From contig NZ_JAMQKA010000006.1 of NCBI RefSeq assembly GCF_031569985.1, positions 1 to 64,000 on the forward strand: 64,000 bases of DNA. Reading direction: 5' to 3'. Under the pieces are notes generated by a model. The model had not been told where the DNA came from. It saw only the letters and a program-made list of their open reading frames with translations, and did no database searches. A program made the position numbers and the translations under genes. The DNA comes from JAMQKA01 sp031569985 (GTDB lineage: Bacteria > Bacteroidota > Rhodothermia > Balneolales > Balneolaceae). Positions 24,660 to 33,073 of the stretch are shown piece by piece. Within the stretch, counting starts at the first letter, position 1. Each line of letters starts with the position of its first letter.

Positions 24660-27548
24660 ATGAAACAAAATCTTTATCTGCTCCTTTTCATTATTCTGCT
24701 TACCTGCTCTGCTCCCGGCAATCTCAACGCTCAGAACAGCAAGCCCCACTACCTCCCCCACACGCTGGTAATTAAGTATGAGAATTCACAGAAGATGAAC
24801 AATATCCGGCAGAAGCAGGGAACCGATCCGAGAAATAAAATCCAGCAGTTTTTGAGCAGATTCGGTGCTTCCAACCCCAAACCAATCTGGAGTGAACGTT
24901 CAACTGCGGCCATTAAAAGAAAAAGCCAACGCAACATTGACAACAGAAAAGCGACGCAGGCGGCCAACGAGCTGCAGCGCATTCACAAGGTACACTATGT
25001 GGCTGATGTCGACGCGGCCTGGCTGGCGGCCAAAGTCTCCAGGTTGCCGGGTGTGGAATACGCGGAGCCCAAATACCTGCGATTTCTGCAGAACGCTCCA
25101 ACGAATGACCCGATTGAGAATCCGTACGAGGAGTTCCACCGGTTTACGGAAGCATGGGATGAAACGACCGGATCTTCTGATGTCATTATTGCGATCATCG
25201 ATACAGGGGTGGACTACAACCACCCGGACCTGGATGACAAGCTGTGGACCAACGATGACGAAATCGCCGATAATGGCGTAGATGATGACAATAATGGCAA
25301 AATTGACGACGTGATAGGGTGGGATTTCTGGGATAGTGGCACCCCTTCCAAGGGTATTATGGAAGATAACGATCCCATGATGGATGTTAATGATCACGGA
25401 ACTCATGTAGCCGGTATTGCTGCCGCCGAGACCAATAATGGGGAGGGGCTTGCGGGAACAGGCTATAATTCCAGGTACATGGCTGTAAAGGCAGGAGGTG
25501 TGCCAGAAAGTCCGAATGTTATCGGGTTCGGTTTTGAAGGTATTGTTTACGCAGCCCAAAACGGTGCCGATATAATCAACTGCAGTTGGGGCGGTCCCGG
25601 CTTCTCGCAGGCGGAACGCGATGCAATAGACTTTGCTGCGAGTGTGGGGGCAGTTGTGCTTGGGGCTTCAGGCAATGAAGGACGAGCCCAGGTGATATAT
25701 CCTGCTGCTTTTGATGAAGTGGTGGCCGTCGGTTCAGTGGAGTCGGGCACCAACTCGGTTGCACAATATAGCAACTTCGGCATTGAACTCGATGTGCTGG
25801 CCACCGGCTCGAGCATTGAAAGTACGGAGGGAAACAACCAGTATGGCACGAAATCAGGCACCTCTATGTCAACCCCAGTGGTTTCGGGTTTGGCAGCTTT
25901 GCTACGTTCGCTTCACCCGGAATGGACGGGCAGGAGAATTGCTTCACAAATACGCGCCAGCTCGGCTCCTCTCCTCAACACTATCCTGCTGGGCCGTGGC
26001 AAAATTGATGCCTACCGGGCGGTGACCACCTCGCTTCCGGGCGTGGAAGTGGCAAACGTTGACTTTCTGAATCAAGAGGGGGAAAAACTCAGCTTTGGAG
26101 AATCCGGGCAAATCAATGTGACGCTGGTAAACCACGGGGCGGCGACTTCTTCTTTTAACCTGACTGCCAGCGCCCTGAACAGCAGTGGTATTGAAGTGGG
26201 AAGCCCGAACGCCCAACCCGGTGCGATACCCACCGGTGATACGGTGCAGGTAACGGTTCCCATCCAGATCTCGAGTGATTTCGATTTAAGACAGACCCCG
26301 GCTTTTCAACTGGAGTGGACTGATTCTCCAAACAATTACATCGATTTTGACGTGGCTCGATATAGTGACCTCCTCTTTGATGTGATGGCGGAGAACAGGG
26401 TCAAGATGTCAATCTCTGCTGATGGGAGCATTGGCTTTACGGACCCGTTGACTCAGCAGGGCGGAATCGGCTTTATCCCGCGTGAGCAAATCCAAAGCGG
26501 AGAGTTTACGGATGGTGAAAACCTGTTATTTGAGGGCGGACTGATGCTGCAGTTTAATGGAACCCTCCACGATGCCGTGCGTTCGGAGGATGGTGAACTG
26601 TCACGCGATTTTAATCCCCAATCGACCTTCAGGCTACAAAAAGAAAGCCCCCAGACCGACCTGCTGGGGACCACCCATTTTACTTCAGATACCGTAAATA
26701 ACCTGTCTGCGGATATAAAACTGACCTCTTATGCCTATGAAGATCCCGCCCTTTCGAATGTTGTGTACCTGTTATACGAAATAACGAATCCCTACAGCTA
26801 TTTTGAATTTGAAGAGCTCTATGCCGGCATTTTCAATGACTGGGATATCGGGGCTTCGAGCAGTAATAACGGTACCTCCTACAGCCAGCAGGACAGCATC
26901 CTGTATGTGTATGATCAAGACTCCGAAAGTACACAACCGGTAGTGGCAGTGGCCAGCGTGGGACCGCTTTCGAGCGCCTTTGCTATTGACAATGCGGCGA
27001 CGGGCCAGGGACTCAACTTTGGGCTGTATGATGGCTACACCGATGCTGAAAAAAAGCAGTCGCTGACGGCAGGTACCACAAAAACCAACATTTCAGGAAC
27101 GGATGTGTCGGCCGTGATAGCTTCTGGTCCATATACCGTAGGGGCAAATGCAACGCTAAAGGTGGGTTTTGTGTATGCGTTTGGAGAAGATTCGGATGAG
27201 CTTCGTTCGCAAATTCAGCAGGCCCGCAGCCAAAAGCCGTTTCAGGTGTCAGAGAAGGGTCGTGTGCTGCCGGATGACGCACCGGATGATACCGAGTTCT
27301 TCCAAAATTACCCGAACCCGTTTAACGGCTCCACCCGTATTCGCCTGGACCTGTCGCAGCAGAGCCATGTGAATATCTCGCTCTACAATGTGTTGGGCAG
27401 AAAAGTTGCCGAAATAGTAGACAATCAGCTTGATCCCCGCATCCATATCTTTAACGTAAATGCCAGCAGGTTAAGCAGCGGCATCTATTTCGCCCGACTG
27501 CAAACCGATACCCGGTCAGAAACAATAAAGCTGGTGTTGGTTAAGTAA
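24660..27548 (+). CDS. Subtilisin-like (S8) protease with T9SS sorting domain
   Basis: From the ATG at 24660 the protein has 962 residues and a signal peptide ending N-L-N-A-Q. I prefer this ATG over the GTG at 24648 because the signal peptide then starts properly with M-K-Q-N. A propeptide (about 30-150) precedes the S8 domain, whose triad is Asp near 180 (I-I-D-T-G-V-D), His near 244 (D-H-G-T-H-V-A-G) and Ser near 400 (G-T-S-M-S-T-P). A long beta-rich region follows. The last 80 residues are a type A type IX sorting domain (Y-P-N-P-F-N-G-S-T, then L-Y-N-V-L-G-R-K-V, and S-S-G-I-Y-F-A-R-L), so it should be exported to the cell surface or medium. No T9SS machinery gene lies in the window. Confidence 0.93.
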   Translation: MKQNLYLLLFIILLTCSAPGNLNAQNSKPHYLPHTLVIKYENSQKMNNIRQKQGTDPRNKIQQFLSRFGASNPKPIWSERSTAAIKRKSQRNIDNRKATQAANELQRIHKVHYVADVDAAWLAAKVSRLPGVEYAEPKYLRFLQNAPTNDPIENPYEEFHRFTEAWDETTGSSDVIIAIIDTGVDYNHPDLDDKLWTNDDEIADNGVDDDNNGKIDDVIGWDFWDSGTPSKGIMEDNDPMMDVNDHGTHVAGIAAAETNNGEGLAGTGYNSRYMAVKAGGVPESPNVIGFGFEGIVYAAQNGADIINCSWGGPGFSQAERDAIDFAASVGAVVLGASGNEGRAQVIYPAAFDEVVAVGSVESGTNSVAQYSNFGIELDVLATGSSIESTEGNNQYGTKSGTSMSTPVVSGLAALLRSLHPEWTGRRIASQIRASSAPLLNTILLGRGKIDAYRAVTTSLPGVEVANVDFLNQEGEKLSFGESGQINVTLVNHGAATSSFNLTASALNSSGIEVGSPNAQPGAIPTGDTVQVTVPIQISSDFDLRQTPAFQLEWTDSPNNYIDFDVARYSDLLFDVMAENRVKMSISADGSIGFTDPLTQQGGIGFIPREQIQSGEFTDGENLLFEGGLMLQFNGTLHDAVRSEDGELSRDFNPQSTFRLQKESPQTDLLGTTHFTSDTVNNLSADIKLTSYAYEDPALSNVVYLLYEITNPYSYFEFEELYAGIFNDWDIGASSSNNGTSYSQQDSILYVYDQDSESTQPVVAVASVGPLSSAFAIDNAATGQGLNFGLYDGYTDAEKKQSLTAGTTKTNISGTDVSAVIASGPYTVGANATLKVGFVYAFGEDSDELRSQIQQARSQKPFQVSEKGRVLPDDAPDDTEFFQNYPNPFNGSTRIRLDLSQQSHVNISLYNVLGRKVAEIVDNQLDPRIHIFNVNASRLSSGIYFARLQTDTRSETIKLVLVK

Positions 27549-27561
27549 GTAGTGAAGGTGA

Positions 27562-27753
27562 AGGTCTAAGGTCCAAAGTCTAAAGTCCCAAGATCAAACG
27601 TCTGAGGTTAAAGGTTTAAAAGCATAAGCGGCACTAACGAAACAGCTATTACATCATGCTTTAGCTTATTTAGCGAGTGAATCTCGCCGTACACACTCAA
27701 CACCCATTACGAATTACGCATCACGGATCACTCATCACTCATTACTTATCACT
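27562..27753. repeat. Composite heptad repeat region 1
   Basis: Eight degenerate 7-bp units of the type aagtcta run from 27562 to 27617 (aggtcta, aggtcca, aagtcta, aagtccc and so on). After a linker containing tttagcgagtgaatctcgc, seven units of the type catcact run from 27705 to 27753 (cattacg, aattacg, catcacg, gatcact, catcact, cattact, tatcact). The second array runs into the stop codon of the thioesterase gene. Confidence 0.85.
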
Positions 27754-28297
27754 CCTTATCGCGATTCCGTCTTCGATGGGCATCCTCATTCTGTTTTGAG
27801 ATATGCAGGCGCATCTCCCGCCGCTCCTCCGCCTGCTCATATCGCTCTTTTTCGAAGTCGGTCTCCGGGATAATTTTGGGCACAGGCACCGGTTTCCCGT
27901 CCGCATCCACAGCAACAAACGTGTAGAACGAAGTGGTGCAGAGCCGCCGCTCCCCGGTCCGCAGGTTTTCCGCCCACACCTGCATAGCCACCTCCATCGA
28001 GGTGTTAAACGTGCGGGTCACCTCTCCCTCGATCACGACCACCTCACCCAGATCGATCGCATTTTTGAATTCCACACTATCCACAGCCACGGTAACCACG
28101 TTGCGGTTGCAGTGGCGCTGGGCTGAAATAGCTGAACAGACATCCATCCACTGCATGAGAATACCGCCCATCAGCTTGCCCAGAGGATTGGTGTCGTTGG
28201 GCATCACCAGCTCGTTCATGCGAACGCGGGAGGAGGCGACCGTCTTTTTGCTGCTGTCGGTTTCTACGGGAGGGGTATCGTCAAATCGATTGGTCAT
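27749..28297 (-). CDS. Acyl-CoA thioesterase (hotdog fold, YciA/BFIT type)
   Basis: The 182-residue cytoplasmic enzyme belongs to the hotdog acyl-CoA thioesterases that hydrolyse acyl-CoA to free acid and CoA. Visible marks are the L-V-M-P-N-D-T-N-P-L-G-K-L-M-G-G segment (the Asn/Asp and Gly-rich helix start of the active site), M-D-V-C-S-A-I-S-A, and the strand V-D-S-V-E-F. A charged C-terminal tail (about 145-182) follows the single hotdog domain. The gene stands alone; its 3' end abuts the heptad repeat array and its upstream region carries the 23-bp palindrome arrays. Confidence 0.9.
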   Translation of the reverse strand: MTNRFDDTPPVETDSSKKTVASSRVRMNELVMPNDTNPLGKLMGGILMQWMDVCSAISAQRHCNRNVVTVAVDSVEFKNAIDLGEVVVIEGEVTRTFNTSMEVAMQVWAENLRTGERRLCTTSFYTFVAVDADGKPVPVPKIIPETDFEKERYEQAEERREMRLHISKQNEDAHRRRNRDKE

Positions 28298-28419
28298 AAG
28301 TGTCGAAATACCTTGTGTTCATTATTTTAGGTAGGAAGGTAAGGAAATGAATTCAGAATGTTGTCATATTTGCTGTCGGGTATGCCAATATTCCAATTTC
28401 AAATCCCGGAATTAAAATC

Positions 28420-28522
28420 TCCCTACTATCTGCTTTCGATTAAGATTACTATCTGGTTCAGAAGCAGATAGTAATCTGGATTGGATTAAGATAGCTATCT
28501 GGTGATGATCCAGATAGTAAGG
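28420..28522. repeat. 23-bp tandem palindrome array A
   Basis: Five units begin at 28420, 28443, 28466, 28489 and 28512, exactly 23 bp apart. The 12-bp cores are tccctactatct, agattactatct, agatagtaatct, agatagctatct and a partial agatagtaa. The fourth core is a perfect palindrome, and the second and third are exact reverse complements of each other. Spacers are 11 bp and not conserved. Confidence 0.9.
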
Positions 28523-28561
28523 AAAAACGTTTCGGACTGTGTTCTGCGGACATCTTTACTG

Positions 28562-28725
28562 CGTCCATCCTCTGTACACGTAATGTCGGTTGTCCCGACA
28601 AGTAATGTTCGTCATCCGTACCTAATAATGTGCGCGGCACCGACAAGTAATGTACGCCGGACGTACGTAGAAAGGGTATGCCGTCCGAACCCAGTAAGGT
28701 ACGTCGGGCGTACGTGGTAAGGGTA
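28562..28725. repeat. 23-bp tandem palindrome array B
   Basis: About seven units of 22-24 bp begin at 28562, 28585, 28607, 28630, 28652, 28676 and 28699. Each has a 15-bp core with inverted arms, best seen as gtacg-ccgga-cgtac (28652) and gtacg-tcggg-cgtac (28699), followed by a 7-9 bp spacer that usually contains gtaa or gtaag. Confidence 0.85.
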
Positions 28726-28776
28726 TAACAGCCTGATGGGGGGATTTGATTAAAGTGAAGGGGTATTTTGCCCTTG

Positions 28777-28919
28777 GACAGGAAGATCTCTCACTCGCGT
28801 TCGAGATGACTGGTTATGGGATACGGTTCTGTTCTTGGAAGGCGGGCCGTAATCAGCAACTAAGCTCCCTCAACTCACCGTCATTTCGACCGAGAGGGAG
28901 AAATCTTCCCTGAAAAGGC
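28777..28919. repeat. MITE-like inverted repeat, copy 1
   Basis: The left end acaggaagatctctcac is matched by the inverted right end gagggagaaatcttccctg, and tcgagatgac by gtcatttcga. The ends are imperfect inverted repeats of about 28 bp; the middle is unrelated to any gene. The same ends bound the copy at 29053. Confidence 0.75.
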
Positions 28920-29052
28920 CTCTGTTTTGAAATGGGTCGCAAAATGAGATACGATCTGAATACTCTTTTTGGAAAGCCATGACGAAAAGCATTAAACCGG
29001 TGGATAAATCTTATTTTAGGTTAGCGGTACTTCTCCCGGCCTGTGCCCTTTT

Positions 29053-29204
29053 CACAGGAAGATCTCTCATTCCGCAGGCTCCTTTCGAGATGACGGGTTT
29101 CGGTTACGGACATCATTATTAGAAAACGGGCCGAAAATAACAATCATGCCTCTCCCTGTTGTCGTCATTTCGACCGTGAGGGAGAAATCTTCCCTGGGAA
29201 GGAT
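29053..29204. repeat. MITE-like inverted repeat, copy 2
   Basis: Same ends as copy 1 (cacaggaagatctctcat and gagggagaaatcttccctg) and a shared inner cgggccg box. Most of the middle differs, which suggests an old element whose ends are kept by selection or by gene conversion. Confidence 0.75.
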
Positions 29205-29357
29205 CCTGTCTCAATTGTGCTGTCAAAATATTAAACGACTCAATTATTTGTCAGGAAATAATCCTCCCTATCCACGAACCAAATACTTGTTAAAAGTAAA
29301 CATGTATTTGATGAAGAAAGGGAACAGGCCTATACTTGACGGTTCAAATCAAACATC

Positions 29358-30320
29358 ATGTTTTTGAAAACAGATCAGCCGGATATTACTGACTTTCACG
29401 CTGCCCCCTGGTGCCTGAACGGACATTTCCACACCATCGGGCGCTCCCTGTTGACCAACGCAGGGAATCCCTATCACAGGCGTATCTCCATCCCCACGCC
29501 CGACGAGGACTTTTTGGACCTCGATATCATCAAAGCCCCAAGCAGTCGTCCGGTTGTAGTCCTTTTTCACGGGCTCGAGGGGTCTTCGCAACGATATTAC
29601 ATAACGGAACTGGCTGCAGCCCTGACCAAAAGGGAATACTCAGTAGTTGCAGTAAACTTTCGCGGGTGCAGTGGACGAATGAATCGTCAGCGACGCTTTT
29701 ATCACTCCGGGGAGACCGGAGATTTGTCTACGGTATTTGGCTGGGTCGGGGAGCGGTTTCCCGACGTACCGATCGGGGCGGCGGGTTTTTCACTAGGCGG
29801 CAATGCGCTGCTCAAATCGCTTGGAGAGTTGCAAAACGATCATCCTGTATCCGCCGCAGTGGCAGTATCGGTCCCTTACGACCTGGCCCTTGGAGCACAA
29901 CATATTTCAGAGGGTTTCAACCGGGTATACGAGTTTAATTTTATTCGCACGCTTAAAAGCAAACTGGAACAGAAAAGGGAGAAGTATCCCGATCTCCCGG
30001 AGTTTGAAGGAAGTACAATCTATGCGTTCGATGACCAGGTAACAGCCCCGCTGCACGGCTTTAACAATGCCGACGATTACTACACTACCTGCTCCAGCCA
30101 GCACTATGTTGCCGATATATGTAAACCCACCCTGTTGATCCACAGCAGGCAGGATCCGATCTGTCACCCGGATATGATCCCGTTGCAAAAAATAGTAGGG
30201 AATGGCTACATTGATCACGCCATTACCGATGAGGGAGGCCATGTCGGCTTTTGGAGCAGCCCGGCCGGATGGCTAAATTCCACCATCGTGAACTTTTTTG
30301 CTAAAAAATTTGATGTTTAA
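29358..30320 (+). CDS. Alpha/beta hydrolase of the YheT family
   Basis: The 320-residue cytoplasmic protein belongs to the YheT-like alpha/beta hydrolases (COG0429). The N-terminal N-G-H-F-H-T-I segment is typical of the family. The oxyanion motif H-G-L-E-G-S-S lies near residue 75, the nucleophile elbow G-F-S-L-G-G near 145, the Asp in H-S-R-Q-D-P near 262 and the catalytic His in G-G-H-V-G-F near 296. Substrates are likely acyl esters but unknown. It is 42 nt upstream of the YpdA gene on the same strand and probably co-transcribed. Confidence 0.9.
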   Translation: MFLKTDQPDITDFHAAPWCLNGHFHTIGRSLLTNAGNPYHRRISIPTPDEDFLDLDIIKAPSSRPVVVLFHGLEGSSQRYYITELAAALTKREYSVVAVNFRGCSGRMNRQRRFYHSGETGDLSTVFGWVGERFPDVPIGAAGFSLGGNALLKSLGELQNDHPVSAAVAVSVPYDLALGAQHISEGFNRVYEFNFIRTLKSKLEQKREKYPDLPEFEGSTIYAFDDQVTAPLHGFNNADDYYTTCSSQHYVADICKPTLLIHSRQDPICHPDMIPLQKIVGNGYIDHAITDEGGHVGFWSSPAGWLNSTIVNFFAKKFDV

Positions 30321-30362
30321 GCTTCAAACGATAGACACGTTAACTCAAAATTCTACTTACAA

Positions 30363-31319
30363 ATGGTAATCATCGTAGGTGCCGGACCTATTGGACTTGC
30401 TACCGGCATTGCACTGAAACAGCGAAATGTTCCCTTCAAAATTATTGAGCGCGGATGCCTGGTGAACTCGATCTACAACTACCCGAAGGATATGACCTTC
30501 TTCTCCACTTCTGACCGATTGGAGATCGGGGGCATCCCATTTATCTCACATGGCCACAAACCCACCCGTCGCGAAGCGATGGAATATTACCGGCGGGCCG
30601 CCGAAAGTTACGAGTTACCGGTGCACCTTTATGAAGAGGTACAGAATATCAATGGCAAGGACGGCAATTACACGGTCGTAACCGACAAAGATGAGTATGC
30701 TGCCTCCAAAATTGTGGTATCCACAGGCTTTTACGACATTGCGAGAGAGATGGACGTGCCCGGGGAAGAACTGCCGAAAGTGAACCACTATTACGATGAA
30801 GCCCACGCCTATGCCTGGCAGGACCTGCTGATCGTGGGCGCTGGGAACTCTGCGGTTGATGCCGCCCTCGAAACCTATCGCACCGGGGCCAACGTGACGA
30901 TGGCGATTCGTGGCGATGGTATCAAAGAGACCGTGAAGTACTGGGTTAAGCCGGATATCGAGAACCGGATTAAGAAGAATGAGATTAAGGCTTATTTTAA
31001 TACAGAAGTAGTTGAGTTCCGGGAGAAAGAGGTCGTTCTGGACACCCCGGAAGGAGAAAAGATTATTCCCAATGACTTCGTGCTGGCACTCACCGGATAT
31101 AAACCCAACTTCAAGCTGATGAGAAAATTTGGCATTGAGCTCTCTGATGATGAAAAAATGATGCCGATCTATGATTCTGAAACACTGGAAACCAAGCGCG
31201 ATGGCATGTATGTGGCTGGTGTTGTTTGCGGGGGAATGGATACGAGCAGCCTGTTCATCGAAAACACTCGCGTTCACGCCCGGCATATCGCGGATGATAT
31301 CCAGCAGAAATTGGCATAA
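30363..31319 (+). CDS. ypdA: YpdA-type bacillithiol disulfide reductase
   Basis: The 318-residue FAD/NADPH flavoprotein resembles YpdA (Bdr), which reduces oxidised bacillithiol. It has an N-terminal FAD-binding G-A-G-P-I-G-L-A-T, the family signature of a segment reading N-Y-P-K-D-M-T-F-F-S-T-S near residue 40, and the NADPH-binding G-A-G-N-S-A-V-D-A-A near 160. The C-terminal G-M-Y-V-A-G-V-V-C-G-G is the FAD-proximal motif of the family. Unlike thioredoxin reductase it has no C-x-x-C. Its presence implies that the cell uses bacillithiol as a low-molecular-weight thiol. Confidence 0.92.
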   Translation: MVIIVGAGPIGLATGIALKQRNVPFKIIERGCLVNSIYNYPKDMTFFSTSDRLEIGGIPFISHGHKPTRREAMEYYRRAAESYELPVHLYEEVQNINGKDGNYTVVTDKDEYAASKIVVSTGFYDIAREMDVPGEELPKVNHYYDEAHAYAWQDLLIVGAGNSAVDAALETYRTGANVTMAIRGDGIKETVKYWVKPDIENRIKKNEIKAYFNTEVVEFREKEVVLDTPEGEKIIPNDFVLALTGYKPNFKLMRKFGIELSDDEKMMPIYDSETLETKRDGMYVAGVVCGGMDTSSLFIENTRVHARHIADDIQQKLA

Positions 31320-31372
31320 GAAGGATTTAACATTCAATGCCCCTATTGGTTAAAACCTTTTCCACCTCAGTG

Positions 31373-31518
31373 AAGTGTTCATTTTTTGAACGATCAAATC
31401 CGCCAGTGGTCGGACTAAAGAAATGAACAAATGAATCGCCGGCTGGGTAAACTTGACCTGTATGGCTCTGCGTCCGCTAAAAAATCACAGACCTTTTCTT
31501 AACGCTTCCTCTTTGACC
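31373..31518 (+). repeat. Dispersed repeat family, copy 3
   Basis: It shares with the copy at 52712 the blocks ttcattttttg, atccgcc, gtcggact(g)aa, cggct, taaacttgacctg, ggctc, ggtccgctaaaaaa-like and cacaga followed by ttttcttaacgct. Confidence 0.8.
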
Positions 31519-31641
31519 CATTGCTCGCTTCCGTCCGCTTTGCGGAGGGAGCCCCTCTTTCACTCGTATCTCTGTGGTTAACTGGACGCAGAGCGTCCCA
31601 ACAGGTCCCAACGCAGAGCATTGGGACCAAGCATGGAGTTA

Positions 31642-31854
31642 ATTAACCTCAGTTCGATATAAAGATCACAAAAATTATAGCTGTCATCGCGAGGAGGCGT
31701 CTTTGATAGTAGCCGGCTCCATCTTGAGGTCGACGTGGCGCCCCCCGTCCATTTTCTGTTCACCCGCCGGGAGATTGCCTCCCGAAAGTTTTCGGGATCC
31801 CGATAACCACTTAATCCCTCGCAATGACAGGTTCTGTCTCGAACTGACGCTAAA
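31642..31854. repeat. MITE-like element with nested inverted repeats
   Basis: The outer ends (attaacctcagttcgata and, inverted, ctcgaactgacgctaaat) and the inner ends (ctgtcatcgcgagg at 31681 and cctcgcaatgacag at 31817-31830) are two nested inverted repeats. A cccgaaagttttcggg palindrome lies inside near 31787. No transposase is encoded. Confidence 0.75.
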
Positions 31855-31889
31855 TATTTTTGCATTTCAGAGGAGGTGCTAAATTAATT

Positions 31890-32004
31890 GAGACGGTCGT
31901 CTCGTAGACACTAAGATAGTCGTCTCAAGGTCTGTGAGACTATGGTCTCGGTAAGTATGAGACGATGGTCTCACTATGTATGAGATAGTCGTCTTGGTAA
32001 GCGC
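31890..32004. repeat. 23-bp tandem palindrome array C
   Basis: Five units begin at 31890, 31913, 31936, 31959 and 31982, exactly 23 bp apart. The 14-bp cores are gagacggtcgtctc, aagatagtcgtctc, gagactatggtctc, gagacgatggtctc and gagatagtcgtctt, near-palindromes with gagac/gtctc arms. Each is followed by a 9-bp spacer, of which two read ggtaag. Confidence 0.93.
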
Positions 32005-32297
32005 GTTAATCTTATAAATAGGAAATTTTCACCAGCGTTTATTCAAAACCCCTCGTGAGGAGGCCCGGCTTAACCTGGGTTCGAGATATGGATATCGCGA
32101 TGAGGCTTTGGTGTAGGTGTTTGGCTCAACGATGCGGTCGACGCGGCGATCTCCTCATCTGTTTTTTGTTTACGCATAGGAAATTGCCGCTGGATTTCAC
32201 TGAATTCCTCACAATGAGAGTTTTTTATCTCGAACTGACGTTAATTACTTGAACACGGCTAAGAAATCTTATTTCGAATTGACGTTAGGCAGGGCAA

Positions 32298-32759
32298 TCA
32301 GTTCCGACTTATATCATCATGCGGGCGTTGCAGGTCCTCCGGCAGGTTGTCTTCCTCCTCTTCCCGAAGGGTCTCCAGGTAATCGATGCGCTTTCTGCTG
32401 CCGGTCTTGATCCCGTAATAAGCTCCTAAATACACGGCGAAAATTATGGTGAGCGTAAAGACCATCCGGCTCTCGGCCAGGGCCGTTTCCTTGGTATATA
32501 TCCAGATAAGAGTAGGAACCACCAGCAGCGTTGCCATCACATAACTGACGTTCGAGGGAAACTTATTCTTTTTGGTATATCGCTGGTTCATACCGTAGCT
32601 CAGGTTTACCAGCACCAGTCCATAGGCGAAGAGTGTTACATATCCCACCCAGCCGGGATAGTTTACATACACAAAAAAACCATTGGTAAAGATGACAAAC
32701 AACAAGCCAAAAACAATTGAGGCGGTGATGTACGCAAATGTGCGGTACCTGCTTTCCAT
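32298..32759 (-). CDS. Hypothetical four-helix membrane protein
   Basis: The 153-residue protein has four predicted membrane helices (about residues 9-30, 36-55, 70-90 and 98-117) and then a charged, acidic C-terminal tail of about 35 residues that would be cytoplasmic. I recognise no family motif. It stands alone between two repeat-rich spacers. Confidence 0.65.
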   Translation of the reverse strand: MESRYRTFAYITASIVFGLLFVIFTNGFFVYVNYPGWVGYVTLFAYGLVLVNLSYGMNQRYTKKNKFPSNVSYVMATLLVVPTLIWIYTKETALAESRMVFTLTIIFAVYLGAYYGIKTGSRKRIDYLETLREEEEDNLPEDLQRPHDDISRN

Positions 32760-33073
32760 GAATACAATGCTATACTATTGAAAATTATCTGTGCTTAACG
32801 CGTTTAGGGTTGCAAAAGCTACCATTTCATCCTGTCCCGAAAGCTTTCGGGATCACGATCTGGTAAGGTCGTTAGACGTTGATCATTAAACCAATCATAC
32901 CAACGCTGAGATTCCTCACGAGATCCCGGAACGGAGTCCGGGATGACACGAAGGCTTTGTTCTTATCAAACAATTCATTAAACCCCTTAACGCGTTATGT
33001 TTGTCTTCAAAATAAGAAATGCGTAGCTAAATATGAGAGGTTATCCAGATTCAGGGATATGGGTAAAGCCAGC
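32760..33073. other. Spacer with two short palindromes, no gene
   Basis: It contains the perfect 16-bp palindrome cccgaaagctttcggg at 32836-32851 and a second inverted repeat cccgga / tccggg at 32925-32942. The first also occurs as a variant inside the element at 31642-31854, so it is a dispersed palindrome. Confidence 0.6.

Larger units (their letters stand above)
28298..29357. other. 1.06-kb repeat-rich spacer between divergent genes
   Basis: No gene is supported. In order it holds two 23-bp-period palindrome arrays (28420-28522 and 28562-28725) and two copies of a MITE-like inverted repeat (28777-28919 and 29053-29204). The open frame across 28502-28720 is only a by-product of the array. 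Confidence 0.75.
31320..32297. other. 978-bp repeat-rich spacer between convergent genes
   Basis: No gene is supported. It holds a copy of the dispersed repeat (31373-31518), a MITE-like element with nested inverted ends (31642-31854), the 23-bp array C (31890-32004) and a degenerate relative of the MITE-like right end near 32200-32290 (two more copies of a tcgaa-tgacg-tta box). Confidence 0.75.

Noticed and set aside
28502..28720. 72-codon open frame across the palindrome array
   Set aside because: It follows the repeat units, has no recognisable product and no ribosome binding site.
28420..28725. CRISPR array
   Set aside because: The period is 23 bp with 12-15 bp cores and 7-11 bp spacers, far too short for CRISPR repeats and spacers, cores differ within each array, and no cas gene is present.
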